A stretch of 64,000 nucleotides of DNA from Spirochaetales bacterium. GTDB taxonomy: Bacteria; Spirochaetota; Spirochaetia; DSM-2461. Positions 9,367 through 19,914 of the stretch are shown here, piece by piece. The stretch covers positions 62,001 to 126,000 of the forward strand of contig QKAW01000033.1 in assembly GCA_003247135.1 (NCBI GenBank), in the 5' to 3' direction. A program made the translations under genes and the position numbers. The first letter of the stretch is position 1, and every line of letters begins with the position of its first letter. The notes under the pieces were generated by a model. It was given only the letters and a program-made list of their open reading frames with translations. It had not been told where the DNA came from and did not search any database.

Positions 9367-10208
9367 CACAACAAAACTCTATACAGATATTTGAGGATAG
9401 TTTAATTCGTTCAATATGGGATGATGATATAGAGGAGTGGTATTTTTCTATAGTGGATATTATCTCCGCATTGACTGAAAGTCCCAATCCACAGGTTTAT
9501 TGGCGTGTTCTTAAAAAGCGTTTAAAAGATGAAGGAAACCAAACCGTTACAAATTGTAACGCTTTCAAAATGAGAGCTGCAGATGGGAAAATGAGAAAAA
9601 CTGATTGTGTAACAACAGAGCAGTTTTTTCGGCTTGTTCAATCTATCCCATCAAAAAAAGCTGAACCATTTAAATTATGGTTAGCAGAAGTTGCAAATAA
9701 TAGAATAGATCAGATGCAGGATCCAGAATTATCCATAGAACAAGCCATGCTTGATTATAAAAGGTTGGGATATTCTGATAGCTGGATTAATCAGAGACTA
9801 AAAAGTATTGAGATAAGAAAAGAGTTAACAGATGAGTGGAAAAAGCGAGGCCTAAAAGAGGGAGTGGAGTTTGCTTTTTTAACTGATATTATATACAAAA
9901 CATGGGCAGATAAGACAGCTAAAGAGTATAAACAGTTTAAAGGACTAAAAAAAGAGAATTTAAGGGATAATATGACCAATAAAGAGTTGGTTATGAATAT
10001 GTTAGCAGAATTGTCTACTAAAGAGATTTCAGAAGTTGTTGAACCAAAAACCTTAACGGATCATCAGGATGTTGCAGTAAGGGGAGGTGGAGTTGCTAAA
10101 GAAGCTAGACTGAAATTAGAAGCAGAAACAGGTAAAAAAGTAGTAAGTAGTGAAAATGCCAAGAATTTAAAATTAACAGACAAGGATTTAAAAAATGACA
10201 GAATATAA
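9363..10208 (+). CDS. Bro-N domain / DinD-like protein
   Basis: A 281-aa protein. The N-terminal 110 residues match the Bro-N (phage antirepressor-like) fold: [32 protein letters not shown], then a YWRVLKKRL segment. The C-terminal part ([24 protein letters not shown], then [20 protein letters not shown]) resembles the C-terminus of DNA-damage-inducible protein D. Such genes are common between hsdS and hsdR in type I loci, but their role is unproven; DNA binding or control of restriction is an inference. It overlaps hsdS by 4 and hsdR by 14 bases. Confidence 0.82.
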   Translation: MTQQNSIQIFEDSLIRSIWDDDIEEWYFSIVDIISALTESPNPQVYWRVLKKRLKDEGNQTVTNCNAFKMRAADGKMRKTDCVTTEQFFRLVQSIPSKKAEPFKLWLAEVANNRIDQMQDPELSIEQAMLDYKRLGYSDSWINQRLKSIEIRKELTDEWKKRGLKEGVEFAFLTDIIYKTWADKTAKEYKQFKGLKKENLRDNMTNKELVMNMLAELSTKEISEVVEPKTLTDHQDVAVRGGGVAKEARLKLEAETGKKVVSSENAKNLKLTDKDLKNDRI

Positions 10209-13200
10209 AACAATTACAGAAACAAAGAATTTCATAATATTAGATAAATATTTTAAAGAGTGGGAAGTTTGTGAATCTTATCAGACAGAAGCTGATTTAG
10301 AGAGAGAACTTATACAAGATTTAAGAAATCAGGGGTATGAGTATCTACGGGAACTTAGATCCCAGGAAGCAATGCTTGCCAATGTACGTGTTCAGCTAGA
10401 GAATTTAAATGATATTAAGTTTAATGATGGTGAGTGGGCTAGGTTTGTAGAAGAGTATTTGGATAATCCTAGTGATAACATTGTTGATAAAACAAGAAAG
10501 ATTCATGATAACCATATATACGATTTTACCCTTGATGATGGTCGCCTTAAAAACATATATCTAGTTGATAAAAAGAATGTTACAAGGAATAAAGTACAGG
10601 TTATTAACCAGTTTGAGCAAACTGGAAGTCACGCTAACAGATACGATGTAACAATATTAGTTAATGGTTTACCATTAGTTCAAATAGAGCTTAAAAAGAG
10701 AGGTGTGGCTATTCGTGAAGCCTTTAATCAGGTTCACAGGTATAGTAAAGAGAGCTTTAATAGTGATAACTCTCTATTTAAATATCTTCAGGTATTTGTT
10801 ATTTCTAATGGTACAGATACAAGATACTTTGCTAATACTACTAAACGGAATAAAAACAGTTTCGATTTTAGTATGAACTGGGCAAAGTCTGATAACTCAT
10901 TAATTAAGGATTTAAAAGATTTTACAGCTACATTCTTCCAGAAAAATACACTTTTGAAAGTGATATTAACTTATTCAGTATTTGATGTTAGTGATACTTT
11001 ACTAATAATGAGACCCTACCAGATAGCTGCCACAGAGAGAATACTTTGGAAAATACAGAGTTCTTTTCTGTCTAAAAACTGGTCTACACCTGAGAGTGGT
11101 GGTTTTATCTGGCATACAACAGGATCAGGAAAGACTTTAACCAGTTTTAAAGCAGCAAGACTAACTACAGAGTTGGATTTTATTGATAAGGTTTTCTTTG
11201 TTGTAGACCGTAAAGACCTGGATTTCCAAACAATGAAAGAGTATCAAAGGTTTTCTCCAGATAGTGTTAACGGATCAGATAGTACTAAAGGTCTTAAAGA
11301 GAATATTAATAAAGATGATAATAAAATAATAGTGACAACTATTCAGAAGTTAAATAACCTTATGAAAAATGAAAGTGCTCTTTCAGTATATCAGAAAAAG
11401 GTTGTCTTTATATTTGATGAGTGTCATCGATCACAGTTTGGAGAAGCTCAGAAAAATCTTAAGAAGAAATTCAAAAAATACTCACAATTTGGGTTTACCG
11501 GAACACCGATATTTCCAGATAATGCTTTAGGATCTGAAACGACTCAAAGTATATTCGGCACAGAACTACACTCATATGTTATTACCGATGCTATTAGAGA
11601 TGAAAAGGTTCTAAAGTTTAAGGTTGATTACAATGATGTTAGACCTAAGTTTAAATATATTGAAACTGAGACAGACGAAAAAAAACTAAGTGCTGCTGAG
11701 AACAAAAAGGCTCTACTTAATCCTGTAAGGATAAATGAGATATCCCAGTATATTCTTAACAATTACAAACAGAAAACCCATAGGTTACACGGAAGGACAA
11801 ACGGGTTTAATGCAATGTTTGCTGTTAGCAGTGTAGATGCAGCAAAGTGCTATTATGAAGCCATAAACAATTTACAATCAGAAAGTGATAAACCGCTAAA
11901 AATAGCGACTATATTCTCTTTTGCAGCTAATGAAGAGCAGAACGCAATCGGTGATATTATAGATGAAACCTTTGAGCCATCAGCAATGGATAAGAGTGCT
12001 AAAGAGTTCCTGGTTTCTGCTATAGATGATTATAACAAAATGTTTAAAACAAGTTTTGGTGTAGATAGTAAAGAGTTCCAGAACTATTACCGTGATCTTG
12101 CTAAAAGAGTTAAAAATAAAGAGATTGACCTACTAATTGTAGTAGGTATGTTTCTAACTGGTTTTGATGCACCAACTCTTAATACTCTATTTGTAGATAA
12201 AAATCTTCGATACCATGGATTAATGCAGGCTTTTTCTAGAACCAACAGGATATACGACTCTAATAAAACTTTTGGTAACATAGTTACCTTTAGAGACTTA
12301 GAGCAACACACTATAGATGCTATTACTCTGTTTGGCGATAGTAGTACTAAAAACATGGTATTAGAAAAGAGCTATAATGAGTATCTAGATGGATTTACTG
12401 ACATCGCAACAGGTGAAGCCCGTAGAGGTTATGCTGATATAGTAAAAGAATTGAATGAAAGGTTTCCTAATCCTGAAGAGATTATAAAAGAGAAGGATAA
12501 GAAAGAGTTTGCAAAACTCTATGGAGAATATTTAAAAGTTGAAAATCTACTTCAAAACTACGATGAGTTTACAAACCTTAAAGCTTTGCAGACATTAGAT
12601 ATGAATGATCCTGTTGCAGTAGAAGAGTTTAAAAACAGCCACTATGTAACAGATGAAGATATTAAATCTATGCAACAGATAGAAATGCTAACAGATCGGG
12701 CAGTTCAGGATTATAGATCAACCTATAACGATATTAGAGACTGGATTAGACGAGAGAAAACCGGAGCAGAGCAGGAAGAGTCCATAATTGATTGGGATGA
12801 TGTAGTATTTGAAGTAGACTTACTTAAATCCCAAGAGATAAACTTAGACTACATTCTTGAATTAATCCTTGAGAATAGTAAAAAGGTAAAAAATAAAGCT
12901 GAATTAGTAGATGATATTAGGCGTGTTATCCGTGGAAGCATTGGTAACAGGGCAAAAGAGAGTCTAGTTGTTGATTTCATTAACCAAACAGATCTTGAAA
13001 AAATCCAGGATAAAGCAAGTATAATAGATTCATTTTTTAAGTTCGCTCAAAAAGAGCAAAAAAGAGAGGCTACTGAAATAATAACAGAGGAAGAGCTAAA
13101 TGTAGAAGCAGCTAAACGCTATATAACTTCATCTTTAAAGAGGGAATATGCAAGTGCAAACGGTACTGAATTAACATCCATTCTTCCTAAAATGAGTCCT

Positions 13201-13293
13201 CTTAATCCTAACTATCTAACTAAGAAACAGAGTGTATTTCTAAAGATATCGCGTTTTGTAGATAAGTTTAAGGGTGTTGGTGGAAAAATATAA
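10195..13293 (+). CDS. hsdR: type I restriction endonuclease subunit HsdR
   Basis: A 1032-aa motor and nuclease subunit. The N-terminal nuclease domain carries [22 protein letters not shown] (Asp, then Glu-x-Lys of the PD-(D/E)XK site, about residues 150-170). The superfamily 2 helicase part has Walker [13 protein letters not shown], the DECH box [14 protein letters not shown], and motif VI FSRTNR. The C-terminal helical domain (from about residue 780) contacts HsdM/HsdS. All motifs look intact, so with hsdM and hsdS the system should be active. It is the last gene of the operon; no terminator hairpin with a T-run follows. Confidence 0.97.
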   Translation: MTEYKTITETKNFIILDKYFKEWEVCESYQTEADLERELIQDLRNQGYEYLRELRSQEAMLANVRVQLENLNDIKFNDGEWARFVEEYLDNPSDNIVDKTRKIHDNHIYDFTLDDGRLKNIYLVDKKNVTRNKVQVINQFEQTGSHANRYDVTILVNGLPLVQIELKKRGVAIREAFNQVHRYSKESFNSDNSLFKYLQVFVISNGTDTRYFANTTKRNKNSFDFSMNWAKSDNSLIKDLKDFTATFFQKNTLLKVILTYSVFDVSDTLLIMRPYQIAATERILWKIQSSFLSKNWSTPESGGFIWHTTGSGKTLTSFKAARLTTELDFIDKVFFVVDRKDLDFQTMKEYQRFSPDSVNGSDSTKGLKENINKDDNKIIVTTIQKLNNLMKNESALSVYQKKVVFIFDECHRSQFGEAQKNLKKKFKKYSQFGFTGTPIFPDNALGSETTQSIFGTELHSYVITDAIRDEKVLKFKVDYNDVRPKFKYIETETDEKKLSAAENKKALLNPVRINEISQYILNNYKQKTHRLHGRTNGFNAMFAVSSVDAAKCYYEAINNLQSESDKPLKIATIFSFAANEEQNAIGDIIDETFEPSAMDKSAKEFLVSAIDDYNKMFKTSFGVDSKEFQNYYRDLAKRVKNKEIDLLIVVGMFLTGFDAPTLNTLFVDKNLRYHGLMQAFSRTNRIYDSNKTFGNIVTFRDLEQHTIDAITLFGDSSTKNMVLEKSYNEYLDGFTDIATGEARRGYADIVKELNERFPNPEEIIKEKDKKEFAKLYGEYLKVENLLQNYDEFTNLKALQTLDMNDPVAVEEFKNSHYVTDEDIKSMQQIEMLTDRAVQDYRSTYNDIRDWIRREKTGAEQEESIIDWDDVVFEVDLLKSQEINLDYILELILENSKKVKNKAELVDDIRRVIRGSIGNRAKESLVVDFINQTDLEKIQDKASIIDSFFKFAQKEQKREATEIITEEELNVEAAKRYITSSLKREYASANGTELTSILPKMSPLNPNYLTKKQSVFLKISRFVDKFKGVGGKI

Positions 13294-13596
13294 GGGAGGA
13301 TCATTTTTTCGCAAGATTATATAATGTTCATAATACTGCAATATCAAAGGCAATTCATTATTTTATTAACCAATATAAGAATCTCGCTAAATATCTGAAG
13401 CTTGCAGATGTTAGTCCTTCAACTATGCTGACAAATAGGGATACAAACATATTACCGACCTTTTTTAAATAAGTAACTGATAAATAATCGTAAGAATCTC
13501 TACATTCTCCGTAAAATCCTCAATATCGGGATTATAAAACCCATGTAATAATTTCCCTAGTCTGAATAAAGATATCATGACTTGGGAGATTAAGTT
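13294..13596. other. intergenic stretch with a C-terminal gene remnant
   Basis: Directly after hsdR, plus-strand bases of about 13302-13472 are open in one frame without a start codon (HFFARLYNVHNTAIS through TNILPTFFK, stop at 13470-13472). This looks like the tail of a deleted gene, possibly a transposase, but I do not recognise the family. The remaining bases up to the transporter gene contain only a weak hairpin (AATCC...GGATT) and the ribosome-binding site of the next gene. Confidence 0.45.
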
Positions 13597-15096
13597 TTGA
13601 AAGAAAAAGTACTATCAATGGTAAATATTGATAAGAGATTTACAGGTGTTCATGCTTTAAAAGGTGTAAATTTTGATCTGTACCCGGGTGAAGTACATGC
13701 TTTAGTTGGTGAAAATGGTGCCGGTAAATCTACAATGATGAAGACACTAACGGGTATACATGCAATGGATTCCGGTGAAATTTACTACCAGGGAAAATTG
13801 TTTGATCCGAAAAGTCCAAAACATGCATTAAGTAATGGAATTGGAATAATTCATCAAGAATTGAATATGATGGAACATTTAACTGTTGCCCAGAATATTT
13901 TTATAGGCCGGGAATCTACAGGGAAATCCGGGTTTTTACTGGATGAAAAAGCATTAAATAAAAGAGCTGCAGATCTGTTTAAAAGATTGAACATGGATAT
14001 TGATCCAAAGGAAATTTTGGGAAACCTGACTGTTGGAAAACAGCAGATGGTTGAGATTGCAAAAGCAGTGTCCCATGATCTTAAAATCCTGATTTTGGAT
14101 GAGCCAACAGCAGCATTAACTGAAACTGAAATCGATGATCTATTTACAATTATGAAAGACCTTGCAGGTAAAAACGTTGGAATGATCTATATCTCTCATA
14201 GAATGGATGAGATTAACAGGATAACTAACAGAGTTACTGTTATGAGGGATGGCCAGTATATTGGTACAAAAGATACTAAAAATGTAACAAAAGAAGAGAT
14301 CATAAATATGATGGTTGGCCGGGTTATTTATGAAGATCCAAAAACTCAAAGCTGTGTTGGTAAAGATGCTGAAGTTGTTCTTAAAGTAGAAAATCTAAAT
14401 GCAGGTAGAATGGTTCAAAATATTAATTTTGAGCTAAGAAAAGGTGAAATCCTTGGTTTTGCAGGATTAATGGGTGCCGGAAGAACAGAGACAGCAAGAG
14501 CTCTTTTCGGTGCTGATGAGAAAGATAGTGGAAGAATCTTTATAAATGGCAACGAAGTAAAAATAAGTTCCCCTATGGATGCTGTATCCCATGGGATTGG
14601 GTATTTATCAGAAGACAGAAAAAGATTTGGTATTGCAGTTAATTTAAGTGTTACTGAGAATGCCGTAATGGCTTCCTATGAGGATTTTGAGAAAGGGATT
14701 CTTGTCCATGAGAAAAAAATTGATGATATAACAAAAGAGTATGTAAAAAAATTAAAAGTTAAGACACCTTCTGTTCATCAACTGTTAAAAAATCTTTCTG
14801 GTGGAAATCAGCAAAAAGTAGTTATTGCCAAGTGGTTAATAAAAGATAGTGAAATTCTTATTTTCGATGAACCAACAAGAGGAATAGATGTTGGTGCTAA
14901 GAGTGAAATATACGCTTTAATGAACGAACTGGCTAAAGAGGGTAAATCTATAATAATGATCTCCTCTGAATTAACTGAAATATTAAGAATGAGTGACAGA
15001 ATTGTTGTTATGTGTGAAGGAAAAATCACAGGAGAGCTTGATATAAAAGATGCAAGCCAGGAAGCAATAATGAAATTCGCAACTAAGAGAGATTAG
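13597..15096 (+). CDS. sugar ABC transporter ATP-binding protein, RbsA/MglA type
   Basis: A 499-aa ATPase with two tandem nucleotide-binding domains, as in ribose, galactose and xylose importers. The first half has Walker A GENGAGKST, signature LTVGKQQMVEIA and Walker B LILDEPTAAL. The second half has the altered Walker A GLMGAGRTE, signature LSGGNQQKV and Walker B LIFDEPTRGIDVG, the usual asymmetric pair. The TTG start is supported by GGGAG 8 bases upstream. It heads the operon ATPase-permease-binding protein. Substrate within the pentose/hexose class is not determined by sequence. Confidence 0.93.
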   Translation: MKEKVLSMVNIDKRFTGVHALKGVNFDLYPGEVHALVGENGAGKSTMMKTLTGIHAMDSGEIYYQGKLFDPKSPKHALSNGIGIIHQELNMMEHLTVAQNIFIGRESTGKSGFLLDEKALNKRAADLFKRLNMDIDPKEILGNLTVGKQQMVEIAKAVSHDLKILILDEPTAALTETEIDDLFTIMKDLAGKNVGMIYISHRMDEINRITNRVTVMRDGQYIGTKDTKNVTKEEIINMMVGRVIYEDPKTQSCVGKDAEVVLKVENLNAGRMVQNINFELRKGEILGFAGLMGAGRTETARALFGADEKDSGRIFINGNEVKISSPMDAVSHGIGYLSEDRKRFGIAVNLSVTENAVMASYEDFEKGILVHEKKIDDITKEYVKKLKVKTPSVHQLLKNLSGGNQQKVVIAKWLIKDSEILIFDEPTRGIDVGAKSEIYALMNELAKEGKSIIMISSELTEILRMSDRIVVMCEGKITGELDIKDASQEAIMKFATKRD

Positions 15097-15108
15097 GAGT
15101 TTATAGTT

Positions 15109-16128
15109 ATGGAAAATAAAAAGAAGATTAAAAACCTGACCGCAATTGGGTTTCAGAAATTTTTAGCACCAGCAGCACTTGTTATACTTTATGTATTTTT
15201 TGGAATATTCGGTAGAAACTTTTTTTCATATTCAACTTTGGTTAATATACTGGATTCTTCATATTATATAGGGTTTATCGCTATCGGTGTTACATTTGTA
15301 ATTATTACCGGAGGAATAGATCTCTCCGTTGGTACAGTAATGATGTGTGCAGCAATAATTGGGGGAACAGCATATAAAACTTGGGGTTGGCCAATGTGGG
15401 CATCACTAACTCTTATAATGGTTATTGCAACATGTTTTGGTGTTTTTAATGGCCTTATGGTATCCAGATTAAAATTGCCACCATTTATCGCAACCCTGGG
15501 AACAATGATGATTTCCATGGGTGTTGGTTCAATTGTTTCAAATGTAAGAAGTGCAACATTTCCAACTAGATCATCTGAAGGTGGGTGGTTTAAAAATATT
15601 TTTAAACTAATAGGAGATGATGGACAATCTCTTCCAACTGGAGCTTTAGTTCTGCTTATAGTATCTGTTATTGCATTTATTATTCTTAAAAAAACCAAAA
15701 TGGGTAGATACATTTTTGCAATTGGAAGCAATAAAGAAGCAGCAAGACTCTCAGGTGTTGATGTAAAAAAATGGGAAATGATGGCATATGTTGTAAGTGG
15801 TTTTTGTGCCGGTTTAGGTGGAATAGCCTTTGCTGCAGTTTATACCACAGTTATGCCAGCTCAGGGACAGGGGTTTGAGTTATACGCTATTGCAGGAGCA
15901 GTAATTGGTGGAACCTCACTTTCCGGTGGTATCGGCTCTATTTGGGGAACATTGATCGGTGTTTACATAATGAGTGTTTTAAGAGCAGGGCTTCCATCAA
16001 TGGATCTTCAGGCTCATTTTCAAACTTTTTTTACCGGAATAGTTGTTGTCGGTGCAGTTCTTTTAGATATGTACAGAAATAAAAAAGCTATGGAAGTTAA
16101 GAAACATATCTCGGTTAAAAAGGATTAA
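15109..16128 (+). CDS. sugar ABC transporter permease, RbsC type
   Basis: A 339-aa inner-membrane permease of the BPD_transp_2 family with 8-10 hydrophobic segments. Typical family blocks are visible: FVIITGGIDLSVGTVM, LKLPPFIATLGTM, IFAIGSNKEAARLSGV, GAVIGGTSLSGGIGS. It begins 12 bases after the ATPase gene with TAGGAG before the ATG. It works as a homodimer with the two-domain ATPase and the binding protein that follows. Confidence 0.93.
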   Translation: MENKKKIKNLTAIGFQKFLAPAALVILYVFFGIFGRNFFSYSTLVNILDSSYYIGFIAIGVTFVIITGGIDLSVGTVMMCAAIIGGTAYKTWGWPMWASLTLIMVIATCFGVFNGLMVSRLKLPPFIATLGTMMISMGVGSIVSNVRSATFPTRSSEGGWFKNIFKLIGDDGQSLPTGALVLLIVSVIAFIILKKTKMGRYIFAIGSNKEAARLSGVDVKKWEMMAYVVSGFCAGLGGIAFAAVYTTVMPAQGQGFELYAIAGAVIGGTSLSGGIGSIWGTLIGVYIMSVLRAGLPSMDLQAHFQTFFTGIVVVGAVLLDMYRNKKAMEVKKHISVKKD

Positions 16129-16157
16129 GTAACTTAATTTTAAATAATTAACAATTT

Positions 16158-16173
16158 CGCTATGTATATAGCG
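16158..16173 (+). promoter_or_regulatory. intercistronic hairpin between permease and binding-protein genes
   Basis: CGCTAT-GTAT-ATAGCG is a perfect 6-base stem with a 4-base loop in the 70-base gap before the binding-protein gene. There is no T-run, so it is more likely an mRNA-stabilising or processing hairpin that lets the binding protein be made in excess. Confidence 0.4.
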
Positions 16174-16198
16174 GTAATAATAATAGGGGGATTTTTTA

Positions 16199-17311
16199 AT
16201 GAAATCATCAAAAAAATTGAATTTATTTATGTTAGTTTTGGTAATGCTTTCAATGGCAGTACCAACATTTGCAAATGGTAGTAAAGAGGCAGGAGCTAAA
16301 GGTGGAAAGCCTTATATTGCTGTTGTTTCAAAAGGTGAGCAACATGACTTCTGGCAACAGGTAAAGTTAGGTGCTAATAAAGCAGCTGCTGATTATGGTG
16401 CAGATATTACTTTTGAGGGGCCAGCTTCTGAGAGTGATGTTCAACACCAGGTAGAGATGCTTAATAATGCAATGGCAAAAAAACCTGTAGCTATAGCATT
16501 AGCCGCATTAAACACAACTTCAGTTATCGATCAGTTAGAGCAGACAAAAAAAGCTGGAATTCCAGTAATTGGATTTGACTCAGGTGTACCTAATGCTCCT
16601 AAAGGATCAATTTATGCAAATGCTTCAACAGATAACTATGCTGCAGCAGGTTATGGTGCACAAAAAATGTTTGAAGCTATTAAATCAAAAATTGAGATGG
16701 CTACAGAATCAAAACCTGTTAAAATTGTAGTAATGAACCAGGATGCTTCAGGAGAATCTTTATTAAGCAGAGGAAAAGGTTTCAGAGATACAATGATTGA
16801 GTTAATCGATGAAAAATCATCCTTAAGTAAATCAGATATTGCAGTAGTTGGTAACCCTGCTTATATTGATGCCGGTAACCCAACAACAGGGAAAAAAGTA
16901 TTTATAGAAATGGTTGTACCTGCTTCATCAGCAGCTACTGATGGTGTAGCTTCTGCAACTGCTGTATTAAACAAGTTTGTTCAGGATAATATAATTGGTG
17001 TTTTCTGTTCAAATGAAACTACAGTTAAAGGTATTTTAGTTGCTACTAATGACGGTGTTGATTTACCATCAAAATATGCTGGTATGGTTGTTGTAGGTTT
17101 TGATGCCGGAGAAGCACAAAAGAATGCTGTAAGAAAACAGTACTTCTTAGGATCAATAACTCAGGATCCATTCTCTATCGGGTATAAAGCTGTAGAACTT
17201 GCATATAAAGCATACAAAGGCGAGACTGTATCAGATGTTGATACTGGTGCAAAATTCTATGATAAAACAAACATGGACAATGCAGATATTAAAGGTCTTC
17301 TTTACGACTGA
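16199..17311 (+). CDS. sugar ABC transporter substrate-binding protein
   Basis: A 370-aa periplasmic binding protein of the Peripla_BP_4 (ribose/LacI-like) class. The leader KLNLFMLVLVMLSMAVPTFA ends at about residue 25 before NGSKEAG, a leader style frequent in Spirochaetaceae. The mature part has KGEQHDFWQQVKLGANKAA, IPVIGFDSGVP and VVVGFDAGEAQ. It is related to the membrane-anchored protein at 1207-2190 through the DFWxxVKLG block. The ATG is preceded by AGGGGG. A strong terminator follows, ending the operon. Confidence 0.93.
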   Translation: MKSSKKLNLFMLVLVMLSMAVPTFANGSKEAGAKGGKPYIAVVSKGEQHDFWQQVKLGANKAAADYGADITFEGPASESDVQHQVEMLNNAMAKKPVAIALAALNTTSVIDQLEQTKKAGIPVIGFDSGVPNAPKGSIYANASTDNYAAAGYGAQKMFEAIKSKIEMATESKPVKIVVMNQDASGESLLSRGKGFRDTMIELIDEKSSLSKSDIAVVGNPAYIDAGNPTTGKKVFIEMVVPASSAATDGVASATAVLNKFVQDNIIGVFCSNETTVKGILVATNDGVDLPSKYAGMVVVGFDAGEAQKNAVRKQYFLGSITQDPFSIGYKAVELAYKAYKGETVSDVDTGAKFYDKTNMDNADIKGLLYD

Positions 17312-17339
17312 TGCATTAAAATAACACTCTGTTAATAGA

Positions 17340-17377
17340 TCAGACTTCATTGCTGTCCTTTGAAGTCTGATTTTTTT
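17340..17377 (+). terminator. rho-independent terminator of the sugar ABC operon
   Basis: A 10-base perfect stem TCAGACTTCA / TGAAGTCTGA (17340-17349 and 17361-17370) with an 11-base loop is followed by TTTTTTT. The T-run lies only on the plus-strand side, so it terminates the sugar transporter operon rather than the facing aldA gene. Confidence 0.92.
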
Positions 17378-17381
17378 ATAA

Positions 17382-18821
17382 TTAATTGTAGTTCATATAA
17401 ACTGTTTTCTTTTCTAGGTAACCTTCAAGACCATGTTTTCCATCTTCACCCCCAACGCCACTTTTTTTGTAACCATTGTGGAAACCATTTACCAGTTCGC
17501 CATTTCTTCTGTTAACATACACCTCTCCAAACTCAAGTTCATTAACAGCCCTCATTATTTTTTTCATATCACTGGTAAAAAGATAGGCTGATAGACCAAA
17601 TTCACACTCATTTGAAAATTCGATAGCTTGCTCAAAGCTGTTAACCTTTACAACCGGAACAATAGGGCCAAAGATTTCTTCATGAACAATTTCCATATCG
17701 TTGGTACAATTGGTAATAACAGTTGGTTCAAACCAGAAACCCTTTGCAAATTCTCCTTCTGTAAGTCTGTTCCCTCCGAGAGAAACTTGAGCCCCCTCTT
17801 TTTTAGCATTAGCTACAAGTGATTCAAGTTTTTCTATCTCAGCCATATTAACCTTTGGCCCCATTGTTACATTAGGGTCAAATGGATTACCAACTTTAAC
17901 TTTTTTAGCTTCAGCCATAAATTTTTCCATGAACTCATCATATATACTTTCATGAACATACATTCTCTCATTACATGTACATACCTGCCCACAATTTACA
18001 AATTTTGATTCAACAGCTGCAATAGCCGCCTTTTCAATATCTGCATCATCCATTACTATAAATGGAGCTTTCCCACCTAGTTCCAGACGTAAAACTGTTA
18101 TATTTTCAGCAGCAGCCTTGTATAGTTGAGTCCCGGCACCGGTACTTCCTGTCAGTGTAACAAGCCTAGTTATTTTATTTCTAACAAGTTCATCCCCAAC
18201 TGTTCTCCCTGGTCCTGTTATTATGTTTAAAACTCCCTTTGGAATTCCAACTCTGTTAACAAGTTCAGAGAGTTCTAGTACTGCAATAGGTGTATCTGTT
18301 GGTGGTTTTACAACCATTGAATTTCCACAAACCAGGGCATTTCCAATTTTCCTGCAAGCTAGTGCAAGTGGAAAGTTCCATGCAAGAATACCAACTGTAA
18401 CCCCAAAAGGAACTCTCTGGATCCATATTTGTTCGTTTTCAAATTCACTTGTAATTATTTCACCCTCTATTCTTCTTGCAGATTCAGCAGCATATCTTAG
18501 AAAATTAGTTGATGCATCAACTTCTCCAAGTGCCTCCTTGTATGTTTTTCCCTGCTCTAAACTAAGAATTTCTGCAAATCTTGCTTTTTCTTTTTCCAAT
18601 TCATCTGCTAATTTTCTTAAATAATTTCCACGAGTCTGGGCAGGTAATTTAGCCCACTCTTTCTGTGCAATCTCTGCTGATTCCAAAGCCTTTATAGCAT
18701 CTTCCTTAGTTCCATTTTGTATTCTTGTTAATATCTTCTCGTCAAAAGGACTAATAACCTCTACAGTATCACTGCTACTTAAGAATTCTCCATTGATAAA
18801 TAGTTTATATTCGCTTTTCAT
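17382..18821 (-). CDS. aldA: lactaldehyde/glycolaldehyde dehydrogenase (AldA-like)
   Basis: A 479-aa NAD-dependent aldehyde dehydrogenase, the same length as E. coli AldA, with the same C-terminal block (INRRNGE...GFHNGYKKSGVGGEDGKHGL). The catalytic Cys is Cys281 in CGQVCTC and the general base Glu247 is in LELGGKAP; LTGSTGAG lies in the cofactor-binding region. In deoxy-sugar catabolism AldA oxidises L-lactaldehyde to lactate. The gene faces the sugar ABC operon, which hints at fucose, rhamnose or related sugar use, but no kinase, isomerase or aldolase is nearby. It is monocistronic. Confidence 0.87.
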   Translation of the reverse strand: MKSEYKLFINGEFLSSSDTVEVISPFDEKILTRIQNGTKEDAIKALESAEIAQKEWAKLPAQTRGNYLRKLADELEKEKARFAEILSLEQGKTYKEALGEVDASTNFLRYAAESARRIEGEIITSEFENEQIWIQRVPFGVTVGILAWNFPLALACRKIGNALVCGNSMVVKPPTDTPIAVLELSELVNRVGIPKGVLNIITGPGRTVGDELVRNKITRLVTLTGSTGAGTQLYKAAAENITVLRLELGGKAPFIVMDDADIEKAAIAAVESKFVNCGQVCTCNERMYVHESIYDEFMEKFMAEAKKVKVGNPFDPNVTMGPKVNMAEIEKLESLVANAKKEGAQVSLGGNRLTEGEFAKGFWFEPTVITNCTNDMEIVHEEIFGPIVPVVKVNSFEQAIEFSNECEFGLSAYLFTSDMKKIMRAVNELEFGEVYVNRRNGELVNGFHNGYKKSGVGGEDGKHGLEGYLEKKTVYMNYN

Positions 18822-19056
18822 CTGACACTCCTTATCTCTTTATGTTTTAAGAATAATTATCAATAAAAGATAAGTCAATATTAAAATCACTTAAAAGTTT
18901 ATTATTAACTAAAATATTTGAATATTTGGAGAAATATATAATGTTTTTATCTTAATGAGTGATAAAATTGTTTTATTATGTAAGGCTAGCAATATAAAGT
19001 TATTTAAACCTAACAATATACATGACTTTGAAATATAATATATTCAGGAGTGTAAA

Positions 19057-19887
19057 ATGAAAAATGCAGAAATTTCAAAAATATATAAAACCCAATCCAC
19101 TTCAGATGGTGCCGGGGTAAAGCTACAAAGAGTTTTTGGGTTTAATAGTGAGAATGAGTTTGATCCATTTTTGCTTTTGGATCATTTTAAATCTGACAAT
19201 CCCTCAGACTATATGGCCGGTTTTCCATTTCATCCCCACCGTGGAATTGAGACATTAACATATTTGAAAAAAGGGTCAATTGAACATCAGGATAAATTAG
19301 GTAACAAGGAACTTTTACTTTCAGGGGGTATTCAATGGATGACAACAGGCAAGGGGATATATCATCAAGAGATGCCAAGAGACGAGGGAGGAATCAATGG
19401 GTTTCAGCTCTGGGTAAATCTACCATCAACAAAGAAAATGATTAATCCATCATATATAACTAAAGATACTATACCGGTAAATAATATAGATGGTGTAAAG
19501 ACTTCAGTTATCTCAGGGGTATACAGGAATTTAAAGGGACCGGCAACAGATATTTCCAGTCAGAACATACATTTTTTCGATGTTGATATAGATAAAGATA
19601 GAGTGTGGAGTCTAGGTGTGGAAAAAAATCTCTCCTTGTTTATCTATGCATACAATGGTTGTATTAAAGTTGGGAGACGGGAGCTTCAGAAAGGAGAAGT
19701 TGCTAAATTAATTTGTGGAGAGGAGTTAATTATTAAAGGTTTGGAAAGTAGTAACAGTTTTTTGTTTCTGGCAGGAGTCCCAATCAATGAAGAAATTTCC
19801 TGGTGGGGTCCAATAGTTATGAATACCAGAGAAGAAATTATGCAGGCTAAAGAAGAGCTGTTTAATGGGACCTTTCCCCTTGATTAA
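19057..19887 (+). CDS. pirin family protein
   Basis: A 276-aa bicupin. The four iron ligands of the pirin N-terminal cupin are present: His59 and His61 (FHPHRGIET), His103 and Glu105 (YHQEMPRDE). Bacterial pirins act as quercetin dioxygenases or redox-dependent regulators; the role here is unknown. AGGAG lies 7 bases before the ATG. The 235-base region upstream is AT-rich with no clear promoter consensus. ygiQ follows 27 bases downstream on the same strand. Confidence 0.9.
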   Translation: MKNAEISKIYKTQSTSDGAGVKLQRVFGFNSENEFDPFLLLDHFKSDNPSDYMAGFPFHPHRGIETLTYLKKGSIEHQDKLGNKELLLSGGIQWMTTGKGIYHQEMPRDEGGINGFQLWVNLPSTKKMINPSYITKDTIPVNNIDGVKTSVISGVYRNLKGPATDISSQNIHFFDVDIDKDRVWSLGVEKNLSLFIYAYNGCIKVGRRELQKGEVAKLICGEELIIKGLESSNSFLFLAGVPINEEISWWGPIVMNTREEIMQAKEELFNGTFPLD

Positions 19888-19914
19888 AGTTAACTCATAC
19901 CATATCTTTCATGT

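Noticed and set aside
15264-15731. 155-aa minus-strand ORF opposite the sugar permease
   Set aside because: It lies fully inside the well-supported permease gene, has no family motif and reads as a shadow ORF.
18223-18624. 133-aa plus-strand ORF opposite aldA
   Set aside because: Shadow of aldA, whose catalytic motifs are intact in the opposite strand.
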